Shown here piece by piece: positions 1 through 7,857 of a stretch of 64,000 nt of DNA (position 1 is the first letter of the stretch; each line of letters starts with the position of its first letter). The DNA comes from an uncultured Eubacterium sp. (GTDB taxonomy: Bacteria > Bacillota > Clostridia > Oscillospirales > Acutalibacteraceae), in contig CAJTLP010000004.1 of the NCBI GenBank assembly GCA_910577195.1, forward strand, positions 1 through 64,000, in the 5' to 3' direction. The notes under the pieces were generated by a model, which worked only from the letters and a program-made list of their open reading frames with translations, was not told the DNA's origin and made no database searches. The translations under genes were made by a program, and so were the position numbers.

Positions 1-81
1 ATTCTACCATAGGGGGTACCTTTTTTCTATTGTCCACTTTTACTGGACTTGTTCATTTGTGATGTCCCCTTATTTTTTATA

Positions 82-762
82 TTATAATTTCAGAATGAAT
101 TTCAGCTCGCTCATATTATGTATATCAGCAGCTGAATTTTTATTTTTTCTGTCAATGAGATAAAAGCTGCAACCGACTTTTTCTGCCAGTATTTTATCCT
201 TTTCCTCATCACCGACAAAAATCAGATTCTTTATATCCGTAGTATATTTATCTGCAATCAGCTGAATACCGTGTGTATTTGGTTTTCGGTATCCGCACGA
301 TTGTGATGATACATAAAAATCAATATACGGCAGCAAATTTTCAATTGTGCTTTTAAAATATGCATCCGGCATAGCACTGGGTATGTCAGTAAGTGCACAG
401 ATAATGTAGCCGTTTTCCTTCAGGCATTTCAGCATATCTATTGTATCATTGTAAATGATAGTATTCAGATTCAGTCCGTCAAAAAAGATTTTAATTGCCT
501 TTTCAAGCTTGATTCCTTTAACCCAATGCTTCAACGCTTTTTCAAAAATAAATTCCGGTGAATATTCAATTTCACGGTAATTTACACGCGGATTATAGTT
601 TTTCATAATCTCAACGGATAAATCAATATCTTCGTCTGAAATATTTCCGCCTAATGATTTTGCTATGCTTTGGAAACCCTGCCTGTAATAATCAATCCAG
701 GTTGGCGGCATACCGACAAATTCCATCAGCGTTCCGCCTAAATCGAAAACAATTATATTCAT
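82..762 (-). CDS. HAD-superfamily hydrolase (phosphatase-like)
   Basis: Cytoplasmic 226-residue haloacid-dehalogenase-fold protein, probably a small-molecule phosphatase; the substrate cannot be read from sequence. Motif I is FDLGGTL near residues 6-12, with Asp7 as nucleophile. The usual second Asp of DxDGT is Gly, so the normal general acid/base is missing. Motif II is a Thr in ALTDIP near 125, motif III is Lys in YRKPN near 159, and motif IV is FVGDEEKD near 182, so the rest of the active site is intact. The segment between motifs I and II has the size of a helical C1 cap. A GAGGTGA ribosome site precedes the ATG. It is a monocistronic gene downstream of, and separated by a terminator from, feoAB. 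HAD fold is sure; function is not. Confidence 0.85.
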   Translation of the reverse strand: MNIIVFDLGGTLMEFVGMPPTWIDYYRQGFQSIAKSLGGNISDEDIDLSVEIMKNYNPRVNYREIEYSPEFIFEKALKHWVKGIKLEKAIKIFFDGLNLNTIIYNDTIDMLKCLKENGYIICALTDIPSAMPDAYFKSTIENLLPYIDFYVSSQSCGYRKPNTHGIQLIADKYTTDIKNLIFVGDEEKDKILAEKVGCSFYLIDRKNKNSAADIHNMSELKFILKL

Positions 763-814
763 ACTGTCACCTCAGCTATAGTTTACTATTCATATCCTCT
801 ATAGTCAAATAAAA

Positions 815-844
815 AATAAGCCTTATCAGAAAGGCTTATTTTTT
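815..844 (-). terminator. Rho-independent terminator after feoB
   Basis: A perfect 10-bp stem (AATAAGCCTT at 815-824 with AAGGCTTATT at 831-840) has a 6-nt loop and T-runs on both sides. On the minus strand it ends feoAB just before the HAD gene promoter region. Confidence 0.85.
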
Positions 845-855
845 ATGGACTCATT

Positions 856-2907
856 TTATCCAAAAATAAGATTTATCAGTGCACATACCACTACGCCTGC
901 GAGTAGGGGAGTGAGGACGGATGTAAGTGTCCACTTTGCGCTTTTGGTTTCCTTCCATATGGTCAGAAGAGTTGTTGAGCAGGGGAAATGGAACATTGAA
1001 AAAATGCAGGTGCAAAGAGCAGTAGTCCAGGTCCAGCCGTTGTCGGTCAGTATTGTTTTAAGGCTTTCCAGTGATGCGTAATCACCCATTTCACCTGTGG
1101 AAAGGTATGCCATCAGTGCAATCGGTATAACAATTTCATTGGCAGGGAATCCCAGTATGAATGCAAGCAGCATTACGCCGTCCAGTCCGATAAAGTGACC
1201 TATCGGATCAAGCACCTGTGCAATTTTACAAAGCAGGGTAGAGTCTGCAATATTTATATTAGCCAGTACCCATATGATCAGTCCTGCCGGTGCGGCAACT
1301 ACCACAGCACGCAGAAGAACAAAGATAATCTTTTCTCTTATTGTATCACCGATTAAGCTGAGAATTTTAGGCTTTCTGTACGGCGGCAGTTCCATAACAA
1401 AGGAGCTTGATACACCCTTAAGAACAGTTGATGTCAGTATCTTTGAGGTTAAGAACGTCATCAGCATGGATACAGCAATCATAGCAAGCAGTATCACCGC
1501 TGACAGTATACTGTTTTTGCAGAAGAACATTGAAATAATGGCAATCATAAGTGGGAATCTTCCGTTGCAGGGGGTGAGGGAGTTTGTGATGATTGCCACT
1601 AAGCGTTCGCGGGGGGAGTCGATTATGCGGCAGCCTGTTACGCCGACGGCGTTACAGCCGTAGCCCATACAGGTTGTCAGAGCCTGCTTTCCACATGCGC
1701 CGCAGCGTTCAAATGCTCCGTCGAGATTAAATGCAATACGCGGAAGAATTCCGAAATCCTCGAGCAGTGCAAAAAGAGGAAAGAAGATTGCCATAGGCGG
1801 CAGCATAACTGCGACTACCCAGAGCAGAACTCTCAGTATTCCGTTGACAAGCAGGCTTACAATTGTCTGTGATACACCTAAATGGATCAGCGAATCCGCG
1901 AGCCATATCTCGAAATTGTCAAATACTGAACGGAGAAAGTCTGACGGATAGTTTGATCCTGCAATTGTAATCCACAGTACAACGCCTAACAGCAGAAGCA
2001 TAACAGGTATGGATGTGAATTTTCCCATAAGGATTTTATCAAGATTCTTTTCGAGCTTTTCCTTTTTCGACGGCAGAGTTCTGACTGTCTGCTTTGCTAT
2101 ATCATTTGTTTTTTCAAAGATTGCTGCGGTAATGGATTTTACATATTTGTCACCATTATATCCGAACTGCTCCAATTCCTTTTTCGCGGTGTTAATATTA
2201 CCGCGCAGTGAACCCTTATGCAGTATATCATCACCGAAATGGGCATTGAACGATGTATTAAAGCTATCGTCACTCTCAAGCAGCCTTAGTGCGAAAAAGC
2301 GTAAATTCTTATCGGTTTCAATATTTCCCTTAAGACCTTTGGTTACACGGTGCACTGCATTTTCAATGGTGTTTGAATAAAACAGCGTATGCACTTCATT
2401 TTGGATTGTATTATTGGATACAAGGTAAATCTGTTCCAGAAGCTCATTGATACCCTTACCGCTTCTTGCAGTAGCTCTTACAACAGGTATTCCCAGCAGC
2501 TTGGATAAATTCTCTGCATCTACATCAATATTCTTTTTTTTCGCCTCATCATTAAGGTTTAAAAGCAGAACTGCCTTATCCGTAACCTCAATTACCTGCA
2601 GTACAAGATTGAGATTGCGCAGAATATTTGTGGCGTCCACAACGCATACTACACAGTCGTATTCTTCAAAGCACAGATAATCCCTTGCAAGGCGTTCCTC
2701 CTCACTGGAGGAGAGCAGACTGTATGTACCGGGTAAATCTATAAGCTCATAGTCTGTGAATTTATAGTAATATTTACCCTTTGCGATATCGACTGTTTTT
2801 CCGGTCCAGTTTCCTGTGTGCTGATGTGAGCCTGTTATTTCGTTAAAAACAGTGCTTTTGCCCACATTGGGATTGCCCATTAAAAGTATTTTTTTATTTT
2901 TTTTCAT
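856..2907 (-). CDS. feoB: Ferrous iron transport protein B (FeoB)
   Basis: GTP-gated Fe(II) uptake permease of the inner membrane. The N-terminal G domain shows G1 GNPNVGKST (about 11-19), G3 DLPG (about 57-60) and G4 NLND (about 117-120). It is followed by a helical spacer and a C-terminal membrane part with two Gate-type repeats; the conserved Cys-rich stretch with CGACGKQ and GYGCNAVG is the known pore region. Length (683 residues from this start) is slightly below the E. coli type. I place the start at 2907 because its ATG overlaps the feoA TGA in the ATGA arrangement typical of coupled genes; an in-frame start at 2919 lies inside feoA. It forms a two-gene operon with feoA. Family assignment is firm. 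Confidence 0.97.
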   Translation of the reverse strand: MKKNKKILLMGNPNVGKSTVFNEITGSHQHTGNWTGKTVDIAKGKYYYKFTDYELIDLPGTYSLLSSSEEERLARDYLCFEEYDCVVCVVDATNILRNLNLVLQVIEVTDKAVLLLNLNDEAKKKNIDVDAENLSKLLGIPVVRATARSGKGINELLEQIYLVSNNTIQNEVHTLFYSNTIENAVHRVTKGLKGNIETDKNLRFFALRLLESDDSFNTSFNAHFGDDILHKGSLRGNINTAKKELEQFGYNGDKYVKSITAAIFEKTNDIAKQTVRTLPSKKEKLEKNLDKILMGKFTSIPVMLLLLGVVLWITIAGSNYPSDFLRSVFDNFEIWLADSLIHLGVSQTIVSLLVNGILRVLLWVVAVMLPPMAIFFPLFALLEDFGILPRIAFNLDGAFERCGACGKQALTTCMGYGCNAVGVTGCRIIDSPRERLVAIITNSLTPCNGRFPLMIAIISMFFCKNSILSAVILLAMIAVSMLMTFLTSKILTSTVLKGVSSSFVMELPPYRKPKILSLIGDTIREKIIFVLLRAVVVAAPAGLIIWVLANINIADSTLLCKIAQVLDPIGHFIGLDGVMLLAFILGFPANEIVIPIALMAYLSTGEMGDYASLESLKTILTDNGWTWTTALCTCIFSMFHFPCSTTLLTIWKETKSAKWTLTSVLTPLLAGVVVCALINLIFG

Positions 2908-3125
2908 AAAATCACCCATACCTTATCAGCATCTTTTTTACGCAGTGCAATATTGCAGCCGCGAAGATTATATGCAATAGGGGAGCCGAAGGCACCTATA
3001 TTAATACAGGTTATCTTCTGACCTGCAATAAATCCCATATCAAAAAGTCTTCTTGAAAGACCGGATTCGTTTTCTATCTCAGTTATTGTAGCAACTTGAT
3101 TTTCCTTCATTTCAGATAATGTCAT
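2904..3125 (-). CDS. feoA: FeoA family protein
   Basis: A 73-residue SH3-like cytoplasmic protein that in known systems binds FeoB and modulates Fe(II) uptake. The family pattern is visible: an N-terminal LSEMKENQVATI strand, then LSRRLFDMGFIAGQKI near residues 24-39, and the C-terminal NIALRKKDADKVWV. An AGGTGA ribosome site precedes the ATG. Its stop codon overlaps the feoB start by 4 nt, so the two are translated together. I see no convincing Fur or DtxR box in the 130 bp upstream. Confidence 0.95.
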   Translation of the reverse strand: MTLSEMKENQVATITEIENESGLSRRLFDMGFIAGQKITCINIGAFGSPIAYNLRGCNIALRKKDADKVWVIL

Positions 3126-3190
3126 AAGATCACCTATGATTATCCTATGTCATAGATTTTTATTAGTGAATTGGTATTATGATTAGGCTC

Positions 3191-3219
3191 TTGAAATCTA
3201 TTTTTTTTAATGTTAAAAT
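3191..3219 (+). promoter_or_regulatory. Sigma-70-type promoter for the aldehyde dehydrogenase
   Basis: TTGAAA at 3191-3196, a 17-bp spacer and TAAAAT at 3214-3219. A start of transcription near 3226 would exclude an in-frame ATG at 3220 and supports translation from 3259. Confidence 0.7.
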
Positions 3220-3258
3220 ATGATTGGTAAAAAATTTATTTTCAAAGGGGTAAAATTT

Positions 3259-4764
3259 ATGGAAAAGCTTAAATATTTCGTCAACGGAGAATTCAAGGAC
3301 TCCAAGACAGAAGTATGGTATGATCTTCATAATCCGTCAACAGGTGAGATTACAGGTCAGGCTCCGTGCTGTACCAATGATGAGGTGCTTGAGGCAATTG
3401 AGGCTGCAAATGCTGCTTATCCTGCGTGGAGAGCAACACCGGCAAGAAAAAGAACACAGATTCTTTATAAGGTAAGAGAGCTTCTTCTTGAGCATATGGA
3501 CGAGCTTACAATGCTTGTTTGTGAAGAAAACGGTAAAACCTGGGGCGAGGCTCAGGGCGATGTCGGAAAAGCGCAGGAGGGCACAGAGCTTGCAATCCAG
3601 GCTCCGTCACTTATGATGGGCGAAAGTCTTATGGACGCGTCAACAGGCTTTGATACAGTTAAGTACCGTGAGCCTATGGGCGTATTTGCAGGTATTGTTC
3701 CTGTAAACTTTCCTGCAATGATTCCGTTTGGCTGGATGGCACCGGTATGTCTTGCCTGCGGTAATACGATGGTGCTTAAGGCAGCATCACTTACACCTCG
3801 AACCGCTATGAGAATCGGTGAGCTTTATAAGGAAGCAGGTATCCCTGACGGTGTAATTAATATTGTTACCTGTTCAAGACATGAGATTGATACAATTCTT
3901 GAGCATCCTGATGTAAAGGGTATTACTTTTGTTGGTTCAACACCTGTAGGCCTTAAAGTTTACGAGAAGGCTGCTGCAAACGGCAAGAGATGTCAGGCAC
4001 TCTGCCAGGCTAAAAACCATGCACTGATTTTGGAAGACTGTGCACTTGAAAGAACAGTTGCTGGTGTTATCAATTCTGCATACGGCTGTGCCGGTCAGAG
4101 GTGTATGGCACTTTCCTGTGTTGTTGTTCAGGAGTCAATTGCAGATAAATTTGTAGCTGAGCTTAAGGCACAGGCACAGAACATCAACTGCGGACCTGCT
4201 TGGGATAAGTCAACCCGTCTTGGCCCTATCACATATGAAAAGCATTACAAAGAGGTGCTTGCTGACATTCAGAAGGGTATTGATGAGGGTGCAACGCTTG
4301 TGCTCGACGGACGTAATCCTGAGCTCCCTGAGGGTTATGAGAACGGCTATTTTGTAGGTCCTACTATTTTCGATAATGTAACTGAGGATATGACGATCGG
4401 CAGTGACGAGGTTTTCGGTCCTGTTCTTTGTGTAAAGAGATGTAAGGATTTTGACGAAGGACTTGCCATTATGAATGCAAATCCATATGCAAACGGCTCA
4501 GTAATTTATACACAAAGCGGTTACTATGCACGTCAGTTTGCAAGATATACTGACGGCGGTCAGGTTGGTATCAATGTTGGTATTCCTGTACCTGTTGGCT
4601 TTATTCCGTTCAGCGGTCATAAGCAGAGCTTCTTCGGTGATCTCCATTGTCTTGGTAAGGACGCTTACCGTTTCTTCACCGAAAGCAAGTCAGTTACCCA
4701 GCATTGGTTTGATGAAGAAGAGATGAAGGCAAAAGAGGTTGATACCTGGGACGGACTTCTTTAA
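3259..4764 (+). CDS. Aldehyde dehydrogenase, MmsA / CoA-acylating type
   Basis: NAD-dependent oxidation of an aldehyde or semialdehyde, probably to an acyl-CoA. The fold is class ALDH: FVGSTPVG marks the Rossmann turn and GCAGQRCMAL carries the catalytic Cys. The general-base Glu segment of hydrolytic ALDHs is replaced by CQAKNHALIL, the pattern of methylmalonate-semialdehyde dehydrogenases, which release product to CoA rather than water. Length is 501 residues, as expected. I chose ATG 3259 because AAAGGGG lies 8 nt upstream and the promoter's predicted transcript starts near 3226; an in-frame ATG at 3220 overlaps the promoter. It stands alone between its promoter and a terminator. The physiological substrate is not deducible; an iron alcohol dehydrogenase lies 1.3 kb downstream under its own promoter. 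Confidence 0.88.
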   Translation: MEKLKYFVNGEFKDSKTEVWYDLHNPSTGEITGQAPCCTNDEVLEAIEAANAAYPAWRATPARKRTQILYKVRELLLEHMDELTMLVCEENGKTWGEAQGDVGKAQEGTELAIQAPSLMMGESLMDASTGFDTVKYREPMGVFAGIVPVNFPAMIPFGWMAPVCLACGNTMVLKAASLTPRTAMRIGELYKEAGIPDGVINIVTCSRHEIDTILEHPDVKGITFVGSTPVGLKVYEKAAANGKRCQALCQAKNHALILEDCALERTVAGVINSAYGCAGQRCMALSCVVVQESIADKFVAELKAQAQNINCGPAWDKSTRLGPITYEKHYKEVLADIQKGIDEGATLVLDGRNPELPEGYENGYFVGPTIFDNVTEDMTIGSDEVFGPVLCVKRCKDFDEGLAIMNANPYANGSVIYTQSGYYARQFARYTDGGQVGINVGIPVPVGFIPFSGHKQSFFGDLHCLGKDAYRFFTESKSVTQHWFDEEEMKAKEVDTWDGLL

Positions 4765-4821
4765 TAAAAGCTAACTCATACTATGTAACTGTAAATAATT
4801 TTTAGATAAAATAAAAACAAA

Positions 4822-4856
4822 AATACCATAGGGCTTAATGCCTTATGGTATTTTTT
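4822..4856. terminator. Bidirectional Rho-independent terminator
   Basis: A 12-bp stem (4822-4833 with 4841-4852, one G-T pair) has a 7-nt loop and is flanked by A- and T-runs, so it can end both the aldehyde dehydrogenase (+) and the XRE gene (-). Confidence 0.85.
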
Positions 4857-4917
4857 AATAAAATGATTGCTCAAAATAATGATTGTAATCCATAATATGT
4901 TAAGAAATCTCAGTATT

Positions 4918-5121
4918 TTAATATCTATTTGGATTGTCAGTTCGTTCTAAAAGATAATCAATTGAAACGTTAAAGTAATCAGCAATTTTTATTAAGGTTT
5001 CATAATCAGCTTGCCGTTCTCCGGTTTCGTATCTGCTGATTGTGTTTTGATTCATTGACAAATCCATAGCCAGTTTCAATTGAGAGATGCCTTTTTTCTT
5101 ACGAATTTCTTTTAATCTCAT
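4918..5121 (-). CDS. XRE-family HTH repressor
   Basis: A 67-residue protein made of almost only a Cro/C1-type helix-turn-helix: ISQLKLAMDLSMNQNTISRYE near residues 12-32 is the recognition unit, followed by the usual FNVSIDYLLERTDNP end. It lacks a dimerisation or sensor domain beyond this. It is divergent from a small ORF and a lipoprotein gene, and two matching palindromes fill the space between them (5137-5163 and 5164-5184), so it probably represses itself and that pair. AAGGGTGA lies in front of the ATG. The ligand or inducing signal is unknown. Confidence 0.92.
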   Translation of the reverse strand: MRLKEIRKKKGISQLKLAMDLSMNQNTISRYETGERQADYETLIKIADYFNVSIDYLLERTDNPNRY

Positions 5122-5131
5122 AAAATCACCC

Positions 5132-5184
5132 TTGACTTTAATATACCAAAATGGTATATTAAAAATATCCCAACTTGGTATATT
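5132..5184 (+). promoter_or_regulatory. Promoter fully overlapped by two XRE operators
   Basis: TTGACT (5132-5137), 17 bp and TATATT (5155-5160) form a plus-strand promoter. A perfect inverted repeat with 12-bp arms around AAA covers 5137-5163 (core half-site AATATACCA). A second copy with 9-bp arms and a single mismatch covers 5164-5184 (halves AATATCCCA and TGGTATATT). Centres lie 24 bp apart. Binding by the divergent XRE protein would block this promoter. The operator structure is directly visible; the binding partner is inferred. Confidence 0.8.
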
Positions 5185-5200
5185 GTTGAAAGGAGAAAAT

Positions 5201-5359
5201 ATGAGTAAAATAATAAAAACTGTAAGTTTTTCAGAGATGGATAGTTCCCTTGTTAAAAGAATTGGAAAATATCAAAAATCAAAAGGGTTAAATTCTTTTA
5301 TCGCGGCAGTAAGAGAACTATGTGATGCTGCGTTAATTTTGAAAGAAATTACAAAATGA
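5201..5359 (+). CDS. Small protein, ribbon-helix-helix-like
   Basis: A 52-residue protein starting at an ATG with AGGAG 5 nt upstream. The order is a short polar strand (KTVSFSEM), a helix with basic residues (LVKRIGKYQKSKG), NSFIAAVRELCDAAL and a final helix. This resembles CopG/Arc ribbon-helix-helix DNA-binding proteins, although the match is to shape and not to a named family. It is the first gene of a two-gene transcript with the following lipoprotein and lies directly behind the paired XRE operators. It could be a second regulator or a small structural partner. Confidence 0.6.
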   Translation: MSKIIKTVSFSEMDSSLVKRIGKYQKSKGLNSFIAAVRELCDAALILKEITK

Positions 5360-5375
5360 GAAAGAAGGGTGTATT

Positions 5376-5861
5376 ATGAAAAATTCTGTAAAATTGATTA
5401 GTGTTTTAATGGCGATTATGTTATTGTTCTGTGGCTGTACTTCATCAGGTTTTTTAGGGGGTAAATCGTCCACTGCATTAACTACGGAAAATGCGTCAGA
5501 TTATTTAACGTTTTCACTTCACGGAGGCGGAGGGGATCCTGATTATTCATCAACTTATGGTATTGTTTATCATTCTGTAGAGGTGAATGGTGATATATCG
5601 GGAATCAGCGGATATGAATATAATGATGTCAGTATCGTTTTAAAATTCAGTTTTAAATTGACCTCTTCTGATGGAACAGACAATGGTACATATGAGCTTA
5701 CTACTGAGGCAATTCCTCTCAATGTTGGCGGTAATGGTATTGTAAATGTTTCTGAATCAAATCGTGAGGAAGCTTATTTTACCACATCATTTTACGAAAG
5801 CAATATAGAATGTCTTGGATATGAAATTGTTTCTGTGACTGGTTCGGTAAAACCTGCATAA
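5376..5861 (+). CDS. Putative secreted lipoprotein, unknown function
   Basis: A 161-residue protein with a short basic start, a hydrophobic stretch and a Cys at residue 21 in the context FCGC, a slightly irregular lipobox. The mature part is rich in Ser, Thr and Gly and alternates like a beta-sandwich; no domain is recognised. AGAAGGGTG sits ahead of the ATG, which lies 16 nt behind the small RHH-like gene, so the two are likely co-transcribed from the XRE-controlled promoter. A strong terminator follows at 5881. The role is unknown; the context suggests a small accessory module inserted between the aldehyde and alcohol dehydrogenase genes. Confidence 0.75.
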   Translation: MKNSVKLISVLMAIMLLFCGCTSSGFLGGKSSTALTTENASDYLTFSLHGGGGDPDYSSTYGIVYHSVEVNGDISGISGYEYNDVSIVLKFSFKLTSSDGTDNGTYELTTEAIPLNVGGNGIVNVSESNREEAYFTTSFYESNIECLGYEIVSVTGSVKPA

Positions 5862-5880
5862 TATGGTTTATATATTCTTC

Positions 5881-5914
5881 AGAGGTTATCATTCAGATAA
5901 CCTCTTTATTTTGC
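5881..5914 (+). terminator. Rho-independent terminator
   Basis: A 9-bp stem AGAGGTTAT/ATAACCTCT (5881-5889 with 5897-5905), a 7-nt loop and a T-rich tail. It closes the RHH-lipoprotein unit. Confidence 0.85.
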
Positions 5915-6025
5915 ATAGAATTGATGTTTGTCTATATTGGCATACTGTTAGATTAAAATACTTGTATATTCTCTGGTACAGATTATAGTGGATAAAAAAA
6001 TTGTCAATTTAATATAAAATTACTA

Positions 6026-6053
6026 TTGACTTTTAGTTTAATCGTACTAAAAT
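6026..6053 (+). promoter_or_regulatory. Promoter with embedded inverted repeat, for the Fe-ADH
   Basis: TTGACT (6026-6031), 16 bp and TAAAAT (6048-6053). Within the spacer and -10 box, TTTTAGT (6031-6037) and ACTAAAA (6046-6052) form a perfect inverted repeat with 8 bp between arms, a likely repressor site. The transcription start would fall near 6060, about 30 nt before the ATG. Confidence 0.65.
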
Positions 6054-6090
6054 ATATTTGTTAATTTTTTGTCACATCGAGGTAGAATAT

Positions 6091-7248
6091 ATGGGAAATC
6101 AGTTTATTATGCCCGGTAAGGTTGTTTATGGCGAGGGTGCACTTGAAAATGCGAAAGAGCTTATCAGCGGTTTAGGTAAAAAGGCTTTAATTGTAACAGA
6201 TGAATTTATGGTAAGGCTTGGTAATGTTAAGCTTGTTACTGCAATACTGGACGAGCTTGGTATTGCACATTATATTTTTGACGGCGTGAATGCAGAGCCA
6301 ACGGATATTATTATTGATAAAGGTCTTTCATTTTATAAAGCTGAGGATTGCGATTTTCTTATTGCAATCGGCGGCGGCTCTCCTATTGACGCTATGAAAG
6401 CAATCGGTGCTGTTGCAACAGACGGCGGAAGCATCAATGATTATTACGGAAAAATAATAAGCCATCCTACTCCTCCTATGGTAGCGGTGCCCACAACCAG
6501 CGGTACAGGCTCAGAGGCTACACAGTTTACGATTATCACAAATACGGAAAAGGATATTAAAATGCTGCTCAAGGGTGCAGTGCTTATGCCTGATTTAGCA
6601 ATTGATGATCCGGCATTTACTCTGACTGCCCCTCAGTCCGTTACGGCTGCGACAGGTCTTGATGCACTTTGTCACGCTGCGGAGGCCTATACCTCAAGAA
6701 AAGCACAGCCGCTTACAGATGAATTTGCAATCTCAGCGATTAAAAAGATTTTCAAGTATTTGCCTGTCTGCTACAATGAGGGCAATAATGTTAAGGCAAG
6801 GGCGCAGATGTCGCTCGCTGCACTTGAAGCAGGTGTGGCTTTCAATAATGCGTCAGTAACCATTATTCACGGTATGAGCAGACCAATCGGCGCACTGTTC
6901 CATGTACCGCACGGAATCAGCAACGCAATGCTTTTGTCAGAGTGCTTTGGCTATGTATATGACGGAGCGTATGACCGTTTTGCAGATATGGCAAGGGCAA
7001 TCGGTGCTGCAAACGATGACGATGATGATAAAGCTGCAGCAAAGAAATTTATTGAAGCCTGTGAAAAGCTTTGTAAAATCTGTGAAATTCCGACGCTTGA
7101 AAAATATGGAATTGATAAAGCTGAATTCTTTAATGTTATGGATAAAATGGCGGATGATGCCATTGCTTCAGGCTCTCCTGCAAATACCATTAAGGACATC
7201 AGCAAGGACGATGTTTTAAATATTTACAAATCACTCTGGGATGAATGA
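6091..7248 (+). CDS. Iron-containing alcohol dehydrogenase
   Basis: NAD(P)-dependent group III alcohol dehydrogenase, cytoplasmic, interconverting an aldehyde and an alcohol. The dinucleotide site GGGSPIDAMKAIG is near residues 93-105. The metal-binding part holds HAAEAYTSRKAQPL and HGMSRPIGALFHVPHG, with the His ligands of the family. From the ATG at 6091 (GAGG 8 nt upstream) it has 385 residues, the family's normal length; an in-frame TTG at 6058 lies at the predicted transcription start and is unlikely. It has its own promoter and a strong terminator. It may work with the aldehyde dehydrogenase at 3259 in fermentative alcohol formation, but that pairing is inference. Confidence 0.93.
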   Translation: MGNQFIMPGKVVYGEGALENAKELISGLGKKALIVTDEFMVRLGNVKLVTAILDELGIAHYIFDGVNAEPTDIIIDKGLSFYKAEDCDFLIAIGGGSPIDAMKAIGAVATDGGSINDYYGKIISHPTPPMVAVPTTSGTGSEATQFTIITNTEKDIKMLLKGAVLMPDLAIDDPAFTLTAPQSVTAATGLDALCHAAEAYTSRKAQPLTDEFAISAIKKIFKYLPVCYNEGNNVKARAQMSLAALEAGVAFNNASVTIIHGMSRPIGALFHVPHGISNAMLLSECFGYVYDGAYDRFADMARAIGAANDDDDDKAAAKKFIEACEKLCKICEIPTLEKYGIDKAEFFNVMDKMADDAIASGSPANTIKDISKDDVLNIYKSLWDE

Positions 7249-7253
7249 AAAGG

Positions 7254-7289
7254 ACAGTATCTTATTTTAAAATAAGATACTGTTTTTTT
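7254..7289 (+). terminator. Rho-independent terminator after Fe-ADH
   Basis: A perfect 30-bp palindrome (arms 7254-7268 and 7269-7283) is followed by a run of T. Confidence 0.85.
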
Positions 7290-7349
7290 GAATAGTACGA
7301 TTATTCCTGCAAATACTTTTAATATAAATTTGAAGAAAGCAGGGATAGT

Positions 7350-7799
7350 ATGACCGATAGAACCGGTACAGACGGCGATACAGTAAAGCTCCTGAAGGAA
7401 TGTGACTCAGGCATAAAGATGGGTATATCTGCCATTGATGATATTATTGATGATGTAAAAAATACGGATTTCAGAACACTGCTTCACGACAGTAAAACCC
7501 AGCACGAAAAGCTTAAGGATGAAATTCTTGTCCTCTTGAATGAGCATAATGATGATGGTAAAAATCCAAATCCTATGGCAAAGGGAATGTCTTGGGTAAA
7601 AACGAATATGAAAATGGCAGTGGATGGCACAGACAATACGGCTGCTGATTTAATTACCGATGGCTGCAATATGGGTGTGAAATCACTGAGCAGATATCTG
7701 AACCAGTATAAGAGTGCTGATTCAAAATCAAGGGATATTACATCCAGGCTTGTGCAGATTGAGGATCGGCTCGCAACCGATGTCAGACAATTTTTATAA
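7350..7799 (+). CDS. Ferritin-like four-helix protein, DUF2383-like
   Basis: A 149-residue soluble protein predicted to be all helical. The pattern LLKECDSGIKMGISAIDD, a middle helix with TQHEKLKDEI, MAKGMSWVKTNMKMAV near 80-95 and DGCNMGVKSLSRYL near 110-123 resembles the DUF2383/PA2169 group, a ferritin-fold family of unknown role. It lacks the clear paired ExxH iron ligands of true ferritins. GCAGGGA precedes the ATG. It sits alone between two terminators. The family match is from memory of pattern and should be treated as probable only. Confidence 0.65.
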   Translation: MTDRTGTDGDTVKLLKECDSGIKMGISAIDDIIDDVKNTDFRTLLHDSKTQHEKLKDEILVLLNEHNDDGKNPNPMAKGMSWVKTNMKMAVDGTDNTAADLITDGCNMGVKSLSRYLNQYKSADSKSRDITSRLVQIEDRLATDVRQFL

Positions 7800-7803
7800 T
7801 CAT

Positions 7804-7848
7804 AAAAGCCTGAACTTTGATGGATTTTCCACATAAGTTCAGGCTTTT
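7804..7848. terminator. Bidirectional terminator between convergent genes
   Basis: A perfect 14-bp stem (7804-7817 with 7835-7848) carries A-runs on one side and T-runs on the other. It serves the DUF2383-like gene (+) and the membrane-protein gene (-). Confidence 0.88.
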
Positions 7849-7857
7849 GTTATTGAT

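Noticed and set aside
1..81. Sequence resembling an insertion-sequence end (AAAGTGGACAATAG-like on the minus strand)
   Set aside because: Too short, no terminal repeat pair or transposase fragment visible in the window; may continue outside it, so no element is called.
2930..3190. Fur or DtxR box ahead of feoA
   Set aside because: No palindrome matching known iron boxes was found on careful reading of the region.
5087..5200. Longer N-terminus for the small RHH-like protein
   Set aside because: It would run through the XRE start, operators and promoter; AGGAG directly precedes the ATG at 5201.
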